NCBI GenBank assembly: GCA_013816415.1
Contig: JACDEN010000024.1
Location: 1 to 14,198 of the forward strand
Length of the DNA stretch: 14,198 bases
Direction: 5' to 3'
Origin: Planctomycetota bacterium
GTDB taxonomy: Bacteria > Planctomycetota > UBA11346
In this document: positions 1 through 7,980 of the stretch, piece by piece
How the letters are laid out: every line of letters starts with the position of its first letter
How positions within the stretch are numbered: the first letter of the stretch is position 1
Translations under genes and position numbers: made by a program
Notes under the pieces: generated by a model
Database searches by the model: none
Seen by the model: only the letters and a program-made list of their open reading frames with translations
Told to the model about the DNA's origin: nothing

Positions 1-929
1 GCTGCGAGCAGGTTGAAGAGCGCCAGCACGATCTCATACGACCGCCCGAATCGCGCTTCCAGGCTCGGCAGCCGCTGCCCGATCCACTCGGCGCCGACCG
101 CGCCCCGCTGCAGGCGTGCGCAGGCGTTGGCGTAGTGCTGGACGAGTTCGAGCAGCTCCTCGTCATCGAGCGCCTCGTCGCCGGTGCGCGCGATGATCGC
201 ATCCAGGAGCGCCGCGGCTTCATCGGTCTCGCCTGCGAGCAGGCGGCAGCGCGCCAACGCCGAGAGATCGTCGCCGTCAGCGCGCTTGCCTTGCGCGAGG
301 ATCAGGCTTCCGGCCGCCGCCGTCCAATGGGCGAGATCGGCGAGGCGATCCCGAGCGACCGGCATGATGCCCTCATCGACGCTGGCGACGATGCCTGCTG
401 CGAGCTCGAGCCAGAAGGACATCAGGTTGCTGCCGGCGGATGGTCCGGCGACCAGGGCCGGCCAGGTGGTGCCGCCCCGCGCCTTGGCGTCGAGATCGGC
501 GAGCGCGCTGCGCAGGCCTTCCTTTCCCGGGAACTTGTCACCGCAGGAGGCGACCGCGTGCGCGCGCCACTCCTCGGACAGATTGCCGAAGAAGAGCTGC
601 GGAATGGTGTCGAGCGCGGTGCCCCCGCTGACCACCACCACGCACATGCCCTTCGCCGCGGCGAACATCTCACGCGCCTTGGCGCGCGCCTCGGGCTCGG
701 CCATCCCCTGTGAGCGCAGCGCATCGACCGCCTGCTGCAGGGGACCGCCGCCATCAGACAGGAAGCGCGCGATGGCCGATGTGAGCGCGGGCGAGAACGG
801 CGCCAGGAAGACCGCATGAAAGCCCAGCGTCTCGGAGAACATCGCGAAGGGATTGAAGTCCCCGCTTCCGGCGAGCTTCTGCACCTCCCCGGCGAAGGCC
901 GCCAGATCGGCTGGATCGGGGTCGGACAT
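1..929 (-). CDS. Unrecognised, mostly helical protein, C-terminus cut off by window edge
   Basis: The minus strand is open from an ATG at 929-927 to the left edge (309 complete codons, no stop), so the gene is 3'-truncated by the window. The protein begins MSDPDPADLAAFAGEVQKLA and has no signal peptide or obvious membrane helix, so it is probably cytoplasmic. It is rich in Ala, Leu, Asp and Glu and looks mostly alpha-helical. The stretch around residues 205-275 alternates helix pairs (ALARCRLLAGETDEAAALL... LLELVQHYANACARL), which resembles TPR-type repeats but matches no motif well enough to name. An AGGA sits 8 nt before the ATG and supports this start. It lies 61 bp downstream of the fucosidase on the same strand with no visible terminator between, so co-transcription is possible. 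I do not recognise a family and assign no function. Confidence 0.8.
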   Translation of the reverse strand, partial: MSDPDPADLAAFAGEVQKLAGSGDFNPFAMFSETLGFHAVFLAPFSPALTSAIARFLSDGGGPLQQAVDALRSQGMAEPEARAKAREMFAAAKGMCVVVVSGGTALDTIPQLFFGNLSEEWRAHAVASCGDKFPGKEGLRSALADLDAKARGGTTWPALVAGPSAGSNLMSFWLELAAGIVASVDEGIMPVARDRLADLAHWTAAAGSLILAQGKRADGDDLSALARCRLLAGETDEAAALLDAIIARTGDEALDDEELLELVQHYANACARLQRGAVGAEWIGQRLPSLEARFGRSYEIVLALFNLLA

Positions 930-937
930 GGGCGGAA

Positions 938-941
938 TCCT
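938..941 (-). promoter_or_regulatory. Ribosome binding site for the truncated gene
   Basis: AGGA on the minus strand, 8 nt upstream of the ATG at 929. It decides the start of a gene whose end is not visible. Confidence 0.55.
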
Positions 942-990
942 AGCAGGCGTGGAGCCGCGGGTCAGCAGCCAACCGTGCCGGCCTGAGCGG

Positions 991-2301
991 TCAGCCGGTG
1001 AAGGCCCCGTCCTTGAGGAAGAGCTCGATCACCGGGACCGTCACCTCGGGTTTCTGGATCGGTACCTGGACGGTGAGCAGGCCGGGAGCGGTGGTGTCAT
1101 GGCTCATCCACGCCTCCAGGCCCTTGTCCAGGCGGATCTCGGATCCGTCGTTCAGGAGCTGCGCGTACTCGATCTTGCCCGCGAAGCCCTCGAGATGCAG
1201 GTGCGGCAGGAACGGCCAGGCCAGCAAATGGATGTAGAGACGATTGGTCTCGGCATTGTAGGTCAGGCGCGACCCCTCGGGCGCGATGCATCCGGCCGGC
1301 GCCTGGGTGCAGCCATAGATCGAGCGCGAGTGCCGACGCATCCACGCGCCGACCTGCGACAGACGCGACAGCGCGCGATCATCGAACTCGCCGCGGGCGG
1401 TCGGCCCGACATTGAGCAGCAGATTCCCTCCCTTGCTCACGGTATCGATCAGCATGTGCACCAGCTGCTCGGCGCTCCGCCAGCTGGATTCGTCGCGGTT
1501 GTAGCCCCAGGATCCTGAAAACGTCTGGCACGCCTCCCACACCACCGGCTCGCCATCGACGGTGACCCAGGCGCGCGGCTGGAACTGCTCGGGTGTCTTC
1601 ACGTCCCAGCTGCCGGGCAGATCGATGCGGTCGTTGAGGATGATGTCGGGCCGCAGCTCGCGGATCATCTTCAGCAGCTGCTCGCTCTGCCAGTCTGTGC
1701 GTCCTTTCCCTGAGCCATCCTCCTTGGGATAGCTGAAGTCGAACCACAGGATGTCGATGTCGCCGAATACGGTCAGCAGCTCGCGCACCTGTCCGCGCAG
1801 GTATTCGGCATACCGCGCCTGGTCGCGTCCCTGATTGAGCTTTGCGCGATCGCCCTCGCGGTAGGGACCGTTGTGCGGATCGATGACGTAATCGGGATGG
1901 TGCCAGTCGATCAGCGAGTGGTAAAGGCCGACGCGGATGCCTTCCTTCCGGAAGGCATCGATCATCGGCCGCAGCAGATCGCGCTTCGCCGGCGTGTTGG
2001 TCGATTTGTAGTCGGTGAGCTTGGTGTCCCACAGGCAGAACCCCTCGTGATGCTTGGTCGTGATCACGAAGTATTTCATTCCGGCAGCTGATGCCGCCTT
2101 GGCCCAGGCCGTCGGGTCGTAGAGATCCGGATCGAAGCGCTTGAAGTACTTCCCGTCGTAGACCTCGTTGGGGATCTGCTCGTTGTGGCGGACCCATTCA
2201 TGCCGCGCGGCCATCGAATACAGTCCCCAATGGATGAACATGCCGAAGCGGTCGTGGGTGAACCAACGGGTGTCGGCGGCGGTCTTCTTGGTCGTGAGCA
2301 T
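991..2301 (-). CDS. GH29 alpha-L-fucosidase
   Basis: Predicted retaining glycoside hydrolase of family GH29 that removes terminal alpha-L-fucose from glycans. Its 436 residues are typical of a catalytic barrel plus a small C-terminal beta-domain. Visible family blocks are WFTHDRFGMFIHWGLYS (13-29), YFVITTKHHEGFCLWDT (77-93), GLYHSLIDWHHPDY (125-138), ILWFDFSYP (184-192), WEACQTFSGSWGYN (255-268) and GGNLLLNVGP (291-300). Asp188 in WFDF sits where the GH29 nucleophile is expected; the acid/base residue varies between subfamilies and I do not assign it. There is no signal peptide, so it would act in the cytoplasm on imported oligosaccharides. The frame also opens at an ATG at 2352, but that one lacks a ribosome binding site, whereas the ATG at 2301 has GAGG 5 nt upstream and starts just before the conserved block. 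The neighbouring divergent AraC gene is the likely regulator. The natural substrate cannot be read from sequence. Confidence 0.95.
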   Translation of the reverse strand: MLTTKKTAADTRWFTHDRFGMFIHWGLYSMAARHEWVRHNEQIPNEVYDGKYFKRFDPDLYDPTAWAKAASAAGMKYFVITTKHHEGFCLWDTKLTDYKSTNTPAKRDLLRPMIDAFRKEGIRVGLYHSLIDWHHPDYVIDPHNGPYREGDRAKLNQGRDQARYAEYLRGQVRELLTVFGDIDILWFDFSYPKEDGSGKGRTDWQSEQLLKMIRELRPDIILNDRIDLPGSWDVKTPEQFQPRAWVTVDGEPVVWEACQTFSGSWGYNRDESSWRSAEQLVHMLIDTVSKGGNLLLNVGPTARGEFDDRALSRLSQVGAWMRRHSRSIYGCTQAPAGCIAPEGSRLTYNAETNRLYIHLLAWPFLPHLHLEGFAGKIEYAQLLNDGSEIRLDKGLEAWMSHDTTAPGLLTVQVPIQKPEVTVPVIELFLKDGAFTG

Positions 2302-2306
2302 CGGAA

Positions 2307-2310
2307 CCTC
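2307..2310 (-). promoter_or_regulatory. Ribosome binding site deciding the fucosidase start
   Basis: GAGG on the minus strand, 5 nt before the ATG at 2301. The upstream in-frame ATG at 2352 has nothing comparable, so the shorter protein is preferred. Confidence 0.6.
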
Positions 2311-2357
2311 ATGTGTCCAGGGGCTATGGGCAACTTGGCCGTTATGGAGCATACGGT

Positions 2358-2371
2358 GGATAATATTTACC
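2358..2371 (+). promoter_or_regulatory. AT-rich palindrome in the fucosidase/araC divergent gap
   Basis: A 14-bp imperfect palindrome of the form GGnnAATATTnnCC (GGATAATATTTACC) in an AT-rich island inside otherwise GC-rich DNA, between the divergent fucosidase and AraC-type genes. Its symmetry and place suggest an operator or promoter element. On the minus strand it contains TATTAT (2365-2360), 5 of 6 to a -10 box, about 60 bp from the fucosidase ATG. I found no good matching -35, and an AraC-type protein often uses direct rather than inverted sites. Confidence 0.35.
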
Positions 2372-2404
2372 TATTGGGATACCTGCGACCGTGGCTTTTG
2401 TGTC

Positions 2405-2410
2405 TATAAC
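2405..2410 (+). promoter_or_regulatory. Possible -10 box for the AraC-type gene
   Basis: TATAAC, 5 of 6 to the sigma-70 -10 consensus, 15 bp before the ATG at 2426. The best -35 at normal spacing (CTGCGA, 2383-2388) is poor. Use of this site would leave a leader of fewer than 10 nt, which fits the lack of a clear ribosome binding site before 2426. Confidence 0.25.
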
Positions 2411-2425
2411 CGCGATACTGTCGGC

Positions 2426-3232
2426 ATGACGGATGCCGTGCACTGCCGGGTCCTCAGCTGCAACCAGGTCACCATCGGCACCTCCTGGAATCATCGCCTC
2501 TGCAATCCGTTCTGGCGGCTGTACATCAACGATGCCGACGGCGCCTGGATCAAGACCGCGACCGGCGTCTTCGCCATACCTGCGCGCAAACCGGTGCTGC
2601 TCCCTCCCTGGGGGGATTTCGACGGACGCTGTTCGCGCACGCTCGGACATGTCTACATCCATTTCGATGTCCACGGAATGCCGCCGCAATGGATCCGGAA
2701 AAACTTCCATCGACCGGTGGTCGCCGTGAGCGCCATCGTGCCATCGCGCATCGCGCACGCGTCGGGCGCAGCCGGCCTGGCCCTTCCGTCGTCACGCCTG
2801 CGCGCGCAATCGCTGGCGTGCGATGCGCTGGCGGCCGCGCTCGACCAGCTTCCCGAAGCTGCGATCGCCATGCTCCATGAGCACGTCACTGACGGAGACC
2901 CACTGGGGCTCGCCGTGAGGCACATCGAGGAGCTGCTGGCCAGTCATCTCGAGGTCTCGGCGCTCGCGCGCCTATGCCATCTCAGCACCGATCACTTCTC
3001 CCTGCTGTTCAAACGCCGTTTCGGGCAGACTCCGGCCCGCTACATCCAGGAGCGCCGCATCGAACGCGCCGCCGAACGGCTGCTGACCACCGACGAGGAC
3101 ATCTCTGCAATAGCGGCGGCATGCGGCTTCGCCAACCGCTACCACTTCACCCGAGTGTTCGCGCTGCGCATGAGCTGCGCCCCGGCGAACTACCGGCGTC
3201 AGGGCCGGGTCTCGGATCAGTCCTCGTCATGA
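2426..3232 (+). CDS. AraC-family transcriptional regulator
   Basis: DNA-binding regulator, 268 residues. The C-terminal 163-258 is a typical AraC double helix-turn-helix: first helix pair in VSALARLCHLSTDHFSLLFKR (177-197), followed by FGQTPARYIQERRIERAAERLL, then the second unit DISAIAAACGFANRYHFTRVF (225-245) and a PANYRR end. The N-terminal ~100 residues (WNHRLCNPFWRLYIN..., FAIPARKPVLLPPWG..., HVYIHFDV) read like the cupin-type sensor seen in sugar-responsive members. The frame is open upstream to 2168 inside the fucosidase gene, but the ATG at 2426 gives a normal length. No strong ribosome binding site precedes it. The divergent layout makes the fucosidase the most likely target and fucose or a fucosylated sugar the likely inducer; that part is inference from position. 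Confidence 0.92.
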   Translation: MTDAVHCRVLSCNQVTIGTSWNHRLCNPFWRLYINDADGAWIKTATGVFAIPARKPVLLPPWGDFDGRCSRTLGHVYIHFDVHGMPPQWIRKNFHRPVVAVSAIVPSRIAHASGAAGLALPSSRLRAQSLACDALAAALDQLPEAAIAMLHEHVTDGDPLGLAVRHIEELLASHLEVSALARLCHLSTDHFSLLFKRRFGQTPARYIQERRIERAAERLLTTDEDISAIAAACGFANRYHFTRVFALRMSCAPANYRRQGRVSDQSSS

Positions 3233-3235
3233 GGA

Positions 3236-4330
3236 TCACTTCGCGAACAGGAAGTGCATGACGTCGCCATCCTGGACGACGTAATCCTTGCCTTCCGCGC
3301 GCAATTTTCCCCCTTCGCGGCACCCCTTCTCGCCTTTGAACGAGACGTAGTCGTCATAGGTCGCGACCTCCGCCCGGATGAAGCCCTTCTCGAAATCGGT
3401 ATGGATGACGCCAGCCGCGCGCGGCGCCTTCCATCCTTTCTGGATCTGCCACGCCCGGACCTCCTTCACGCCAGCGGTGAAATAGGTCGCCAGTCCGAGC
3501 AGGTCATAGCCGGCGCGCACCAGGCGGTCGACGCCCGGCTCGGTCATGCCAAGACCCTCCATGAAGGAGGAGCGCTCGGCGGCATCGAGCTGCACCAGTT
3601 CCGACTCGATCTTGCCGGAGATGAGGATGGCCCGCGCCCCGACCTTCTGGGCGTGGGCGAATACGGCCTTGCTGTGCGCGTTGCCGCCCTTGGCGATATC
3701 GTCCTCTCCGATGTTGCACACGAAGAGCATCGGCTTCGCGGTGATCAGCTGGCAGTCGGCGATGTGGACCGCCTCTTCGGCGGTGAGGCCCTGGGCACGC
3801 GCCGCCACCAGGTTCTTGAAGCCGGCGAGGACCTTCTCAACCGCCGGGATCGCCGCCTGGGCTTCCTTGTCGTGCTGCCGCTTCTTGATGCGATCGAGTT
3901 TGGACTTCGTCGTCTCCTCGTCCTTGAGCAGGAGTTCGAGGTCGATGATCTCGATGTCGCGCACCGGGTCGACGCTGCCGTCGACATGGTGGACGTCGGG
4001 ATCGTCGAAGCAGCGCACGACGTGGAGGACCGCGTCGACATTCTTGATGGCGGACAGGAAGGCATTGCCCTTGCCTTCGCCTTTCGAGGCTCCTTTGACC
4101 AGTCCGGCGACATCCACCAGCTCAATCTGGGTCGGGATCACCTTGTCGGTCTTGGCGATATCCTTGAGCACCCACAGCCGATCATCGGGAACCGTCACCA
4201 TCCCGGTATTGGGGTCGATGGTGCAGAACGGGTAGTTGGCCGCCTGCGCCGCCTGCGTCATCGTCAAGGCGTTGAAGATGGTGCTCTTGCCGACGTTCGG
4301 CAGACCGACGATACCGCAATTGAAACCCAT
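3236..4330 (-). CDS. ychF: YchF/OLA1-type ATPase (Obg-family P-loop protein)
   Basis: Universally conserved P-loop NTPase of the Obg group that binds ribosomes and prefers ATP; a housekeeping cytoplasmic protein linked to translation and stress response. The 364 residues match the family length. The P-loop is GLPNVGKS (9-16), switch II is DVAG (73-76), and the position of the usual GTPase NKxD motif is NIGE (206-209), as expected for the ATP-preferring YchF branch. A long helical insert spans about 125-175. The C-terminal ~85 residues (from AGVKEVRAW) form the TGS domain and end in the characteristic DGDVMHFLFAK. The start is supported by GGAG 5 nt upstream. Its stop lies 3 bp from the stop of the convergent AraC gene. 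Upstream, 67 bp separate it from the large membrane protein gene on the same strand, with no clear terminator. Confidence 0.98.
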   Translation of the reverse strand: MGFNCGIVGLPNVGKSTIFNALTMTQAAQAANYPFCTIDPNTGMVTVPDDRLWVLKDIAKTDKVIPTQIELVDVAGLVKGASKGEGKGNAFLSAIKNVDAVLHVVRCFDDPDVHHVDGSVDPVRDIEIIDLELLLKDEETTKSKLDRIKKRQHDKEAQAAIPAVEKVLAGFKNLVAARAQGLTAEEAVHIADCQLITAKPMLFVCNIGEDDIAKGGNAHSKAVFAHAQKVGARAILISGKIESELVQLDAAERSSFMEGLGMTEPGVDRLVRAGYDLLGLATYFTAGVKEVRAWQIQKGWKAPRAAGVIHTDFEKGFIRAEVATYDDYVSFKGEKGCREGGKLRAEGKDYVVQDGDVMHFLFAK

Positions 4331-4335
4331 GCGCG

Positions 4336-4339
4336 CTCC
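4336..4339 (-). promoter_or_regulatory. Ribosome binding site of ychF
   Basis: GGAG on the minus strand, 5 nt before the ychF ATG at 4330. Confidence 0.6.
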
Positions 4340-4397
4340 AGAGGAGCGGCGCAGTATGGATCGCTGCCGCTACGCACAACGCCTGGAGGGCGCGCGG

Positions 4398-7300
4398 TCA
4401 CGGATCGTAGATGAAGACCTGGCCGTTCTGATTCACCAGGCCGAGCTTGTCGCCGATAACCACGGGCGGCAGGAAATCCGCCGACTGGGTGACTCCGAAT
4501 CCACGTGCGCCGAGGACCCGCATCGATGGACCGACCGGGACGGCGACGTGGTCTCGCCAGACCACCGGGTCGCCGGTGATCGTCCCATCCACCCTGCCCA
4601 TGTCCTTCCATTCCGTTCCGGAGCGCAGCCAGATGCGGCCATTGGTGCCGACGATGACGTCCTTGGCTCCGCCCGCGGCCGCCTGGGGCAGGGGCTCGGT
4701 GATGAGCTCCTTGCCGTCCCAGCTCCAGCCGATGTTGGCGCACAGACCGGCGAGCCGCTTGCCGTCGACGACCCACGCGGCGACGATCGGCTGGCCGATC
4801 GCGGAGGTCCCGAGGATCTTGCCATCATAGGCCTGGATGCTGCTCAGGGTGCCATCCACCTGGACCGTCAGGACCGCGTCGCCAGAGATCACCGGCGATG
4901 CGGCGAAGGCCTGACCAGGGGCTGTCGCCCAATTCGATGTTGGGTGGCGTTCATCCATCCCGTGCAGCGCGTTGTCCAGACCGCTCACGATCAGGAAACG
5001 CCGATCGATCAGCAGCGGGCTCTCGAAGATCGCTGGCGCGAGGTCGGTGCCGCCCGCGGTCGGCACGCGTTCGACGGTCTTGCCGATACGGATGGCGATG
5101 TTCTCGCGGGTCGCGATGTAGACCACGTCATCCTTGGCGACCGCCGGGGCATAGATCGGATCATTGAGCGCGGAGTTTCCGGCCCCGGATTCGAATTCCC
5201 AGGTCTGCACATCGCCCTGCAGGGTGATGGCGAAGGCCTGCGAACGGTTGGACGCCCACAGCCGATCCTTGATGCTCGACGGGCGTCCGGTGACGGTCTT
5301 GCCGAGATCGACGTGGGCTGCCGGAGCGCGTTCGAGCGCGGTGAGCAGGCGCCACCCGCCCTCGGCGGTCGCGCCGCTGACGTTCTTGGTCTGGTAGCCG
5401 GAGAGGCGGAGTTCGATGGTCAGGTCGACGCGGTCGGCCGCAGGCAGATTGAGCACGAGCGGCGTGGTGCCGAGCTTCTTGGATCCCTGCCAGACCTCGG
5501 CGCCGGTGGGGATGCTTTCGATCGAGAGCGGAAGGTACTTGAGTCCCATCTCACGGGCGATGGCGGTGGCGCGCGAGGTCTCTCCCTTGGCGATCGCCTG
5601 TTCGAGCTCCTTGCGCGAGGCCTCGCGCTTCACGCTCGTGGCGCGTTCGTCGGCCAGCTCCTTTTCAGCCGTGCGATGCGCTGCGGTGGCTTGCCACTCG
5701 GGCTTGCGGATGAGATCCTCGAAGTGGTGTTCGGCGGATTCCCAGTTGCCGTCCCTGAGCAGACGCCGGCAGTTCTCGAGCTCGAGGCTCGCTTCGGTCT
5801 CGGTGGTGCCGAGCCCCTTCATCCGCGCCTCGATGGCCGCCGAGAGATCGGGATCGATATTGCGGCGTTCGAGCAGGGTCTGCAGCGCGACCTGCTGGCT
5901 GTCCGAAGGCTGCTCGACGCAGTCGAGGCAATCCTTGAGCGTCGAGACCAGGCTCTCGGTCGCGGCGCGATTGGACGCCTGGGGGTAATGCGAGAGCAGG
6001 GCATCGCCGGCGATCTGCAGTTCCCGCAGGACCGCGGCGCTCTCGGCGTTACGCACGGACGACAGCACCTTCTCGCGATAGGCCTGGACCTCGCTGCGGA
6101 CCTGGTCGCAGCGCGCGTAGAGCTTCTGGAAATCTCCCTGGAGAGGCGTCCCATTGACGTATTCGGACAGGCGCAGCCGTTGGATCTCCTCGAGCACCTT
6201 GTCGTAATCGCCCTTGTTGGCCAATTCCTGCAGGCGCTGCACCTGCTCCTTGAGATGGCCCTGCTGACGCCGCAGATCCTCCTCGATCGCGGCGATGGTG
6301 ACCTTCTGGCCGGCCGACGGCTGCGCGCTCTTGACCAGATTGAGCGCTTCGAGCCGCTTGCTCAGCGGCGCGCCGGACGCCGATGCGTCCTCGAGCTTCT
6401 TGATCCGCCAACGCTCGAGCACGGTGGTCGCTGCCGCGCCCTGCTGCTTCGAGGTCGCTGCGATGGTGTGCAGCGCGCCCGCCACATCGTTCTTGTCGAG
6501 CTTCTCCGTGACCTTGGCTTCGAGCGACTTCGACTGCTGGTTGAATGACTCCATCGCGACGGCGAGCTTGCGCCGCACCTCGTCGGCCTCGGCGCTGGGC
6601 GGCAGGTTGCCCAATCGCTGGCTCGCCTGACCGAACTCCTCGACATCGATCAGCTTCTGGATCCCCGCCATCTCGTTGAGCATCGCCTGCTGGAGGTGCG
6701 CCCGGAGATCGGCGACGAGCTGCTGGTTCGAGAGGTCGCCGTTCGCCTGCGCCGTCAGCGCCTCGACGTTGCGCAGGGCCTTCTCCCACTCGCGCTTGCT
6801 GACGAGTTCATTGATATGGTCCTGCATGTCCTTGATCTTCTGCTGCTTCTGGTCGTAGTTGTGCACCAGGAACAGCACGCCGACGGCAAGCACGAGCAGG
6901 GCGACGAGCGCGAGCAGCACTCCGCGGTTGGGGCCTCTGGGTTCCTCGTCATACGGCACGAACGGCTGGGCTTCGGCTGGTGCGGACGTGGCAGCGGCGG
7001 GGACGCCGGACACATCGACGGTCTTCTCCATCGGCCGCGCGCCGGCCGCGGACGGGGCTGACGCGCTGGTCGCGACTGGCCCGCTCGGCGTGGCGCCTGG
7101 AGCCGAGCGGTTCCTGGCCGGCAGTTTGCGGACCACGCCCTTCTTCATCAGCTGATTGAAGATACGCGCCAGATTGTGGTTGCCGTCGCGGCATGCCGCG
7201 GCGACGTCCTCGAGCGTCCGGTGGCCATCGACGAAATTGAGGACGTGCTTCTCGTAGTCGCTGAGTTCGCCGGCGTTCTCGGCGCCTTCCGCGAAGACGA

Positions 7301-7814
7301 AGACCGACTCGGGACCGCCGACGGCGGTTTCGACGGCCTGGATCTCGGATACCCGCGACTCGACCGTCTTCAGCAGGACATCGACCCCGATACGCAGCCT
7401 GACCGCGCTGCGGTCGAAATTGAAGCTCTCCATCCCCTGCGCGGGATTGAACTGGAGATGGCGGACCTTGCCTCCGAAGGCGTGGCAGAGGATGTCCTCG
7501 ACCATCGCGCGGGTGATCTGGGCGACCTCGTCATCGGACGCCAGGTGGAGGTTGCGGACGATGTCGGCGACACTGCCCTGCACACGCTCACGGGTGGCGA
7601 AGACGAGGGCGTGCTGGGCCTGATCCAGGCGGTGGTATTCGCGGAGCTTGTCGGCGAGCAGGTGCTCCTTGTCCTCGCCGAGGTCCATCGCCATGACTTC
7701 GCCGTTCTGGAACAGGAAACGGATGTTGAAGTCGTCCCCGGACGCGTTCAGCGACCCCGTCTGCTTCTGACGATAGATGGCATGGAAGTTCTCGACGAGT
7801 TCGGAATTCAGCAT
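4398..7814 (-). CDS. DUF4388/PATAN – transmembrane – PEGA – propeller-like membrane protein
   Basis: A 1138-residue single-pass membrane protein. Residues 1-150 look like a DUF4388/PATAN sensor or scaffold domain (QKQTGSLNASGDDFNIRFLFQNGEVMA at 17-43 is the usual TG.L...I.F..G.v pattern). Residues 185-231 look like a small winged-helix module (LSDYEKHVLNFVDGHRTLEDV...). A Pro/Ala/Ser linker (232-290) leads to a transmembrane helix at 298-318. Residues 320-755 are charged helical and coiled-coil sequence. A PEGA domain follows at 760-812 (LPLSIESIPTGAEVWQGSKK, then GYQTK). The C-terminal 830-1138 has repeated beta segments with Gly-Asp-aliphatic turns (DDVVYIATREN, GDAVLTVQVDGTLSSIQAYDG, NGRIWLRSG), as in PQQ-type propellers. 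Expected topology: N-terminus in the cytoplasm, the rest outside. The start has only AGG 3 nt or GGGG 7 nt upstream. Domain order parallels the next gene, 7981-12018. Function unknown. Confidence 0.88.
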   Translation of the reverse strand: MLNSELVENFHAIYRQKQTGSLNASGDDFNIRFLFQNGEVMAMDLGEDKEHLLADKLREYHRLDQAQHALVFATRERVQGSVADIVRNLHLASDDEVAQITRAMVEDILCHAFGGKVRHLQFNPAQGMESFNFDRSAVRLRIGVDVLLKTVESRVSEIQAVETAVGGPESVFVFAEGAENAGELSDYEKHVLNFVDGHRTLEDVAAACRDGNHNLARIFNQLMKKGVVRKLPARNRSAPGATPSGPVATSASAPSAAGARPMEKTVDVSGVPAAATSAPAEAQPFVPYDEEPRGPNRGVLLALVALLVLAVGVLFLVHNYDQKQQKIKDMQDHINELVSKREWEKALRNVEALTAQANGDLSNQQLVADLRAHLQQAMLNEMAGIQKLIDVEEFGQASQRLGNLPPSAEADEVRRKLAVAMESFNQQSKSLEAKVTEKLDKNDVAGALHTIAATSKQQGAAATTVLERWRIKKLEDASASGAPLSKRLEALNLVKSAQPSAGQKVTIAAIEEDLRRQQGHLKEQVQRLQELANKGDYDKVLEEIQRLRLSEYVNGTPLQGDFQKLYARCDQVRSEVQAYREKVLSSVRNAESAAVLRELQIAGDALLSHYPQASNRAATESLVSTLKDCLDCVEQPSDSQQVALQTLLERRNIDPDLSAAIEARMKGLGTTETEASLELENCRRLLRDGNWESAEHHFEDLIRKPEWQATAAHRTAEKELADERATSVKREASRKELEQAIAKGETSRATAIAREMGLKYLPLSIESIPTGAEVWQGSKKLGTTPLVLNLPAADRVDLTIELRLSGYQTKNVSGATAEGGWRLLTALERAPAAHVDLGKTVTGRPSSIKDRLWASNRSQAFAITLQGDVQTWEFESGAGNSALNDPIYAPAVAKDDVVYIATRENIAIRIGKTVERVPTAGGTDLAPAIFESPLLIDRRFLIVSGLDNALHGMDERHPTSNWATAPGQAFAASPVISGDAVLTVQVDGTLSSIQAYDGKILGTSAIGQPIVAAWVVDGKRLAGLCANIGWSWDGKELITEPLPQAAAGGAKDVIVGTNGRIWLRSGTEWKDMGRVDGTITGDPVVWRDHVAVPVGPSMRVLGARGFGVTQSADFLPPVVIGDKLGLVNQNGQVFIYDP

Positions 7815-7921
7815 GGACCTGCCCCGGGTTTATCCTTGGCGACCTTAGAGATAGTTGTTCGGACCACAAGCCGCGGAACAACCTTCGAACGAGGGGTGCT
7901 TCATGGCGTAACTCACATTGA

Positions 7922-7977
7922 GGATGCGGTTTGGAAACCATCCGGGGACCCTCTCGGAGGGGTCGGATGACGCATCC
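7922..7977 (-). other. Nested hairpin between the two large membrane protein genes
   Basis: Three stems lie one inside another. The outer stem is GGATGCG (7922-7928) with CGCATCC (7971-7977). The middle stem is CATCC (7939-7943) with GGATG (7965-7969). The inner stem is GACCCT with AGGGTC-like AGGGGTC (about 7948-7964, one wobble pair). On the minus transcript it begins 3 nt after the stop codon of the 1345-residue gene and lies about 110 bp before the start of the 1138-residue gene. No T-run follows, so it is not a standard intrinsic terminator; it could stabilise or separate the two messages. The remaining ~105 bp before 7814 show no convincing promoter. Confidence 0.45.
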
Positions 7978-7980
7978 GTT

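Noticed and set aside
2302..2352. Upstream ATG at 2352 extending the fucosidase by 17 residues
   Set aside because: No ribosome binding site, and the extra residues would overlap the AT-rich control palindrome region. The ATG at 2301 has GAGG at good spacing.
3236..4330. Missing NKxD motif in YchF as a sign of a broken GTPase
   Set aside because: NxxE at this position is the normal state of the ATP-preferring YchF branch; all other motifs are intact.
4236..6548. Plus-strand open frame of 770 codons opposite the 1138-residue gene and the start of ychF
   Set aside because: It overlaps two well-supported minus genes and shows no recognisable motif; antisense shadow.
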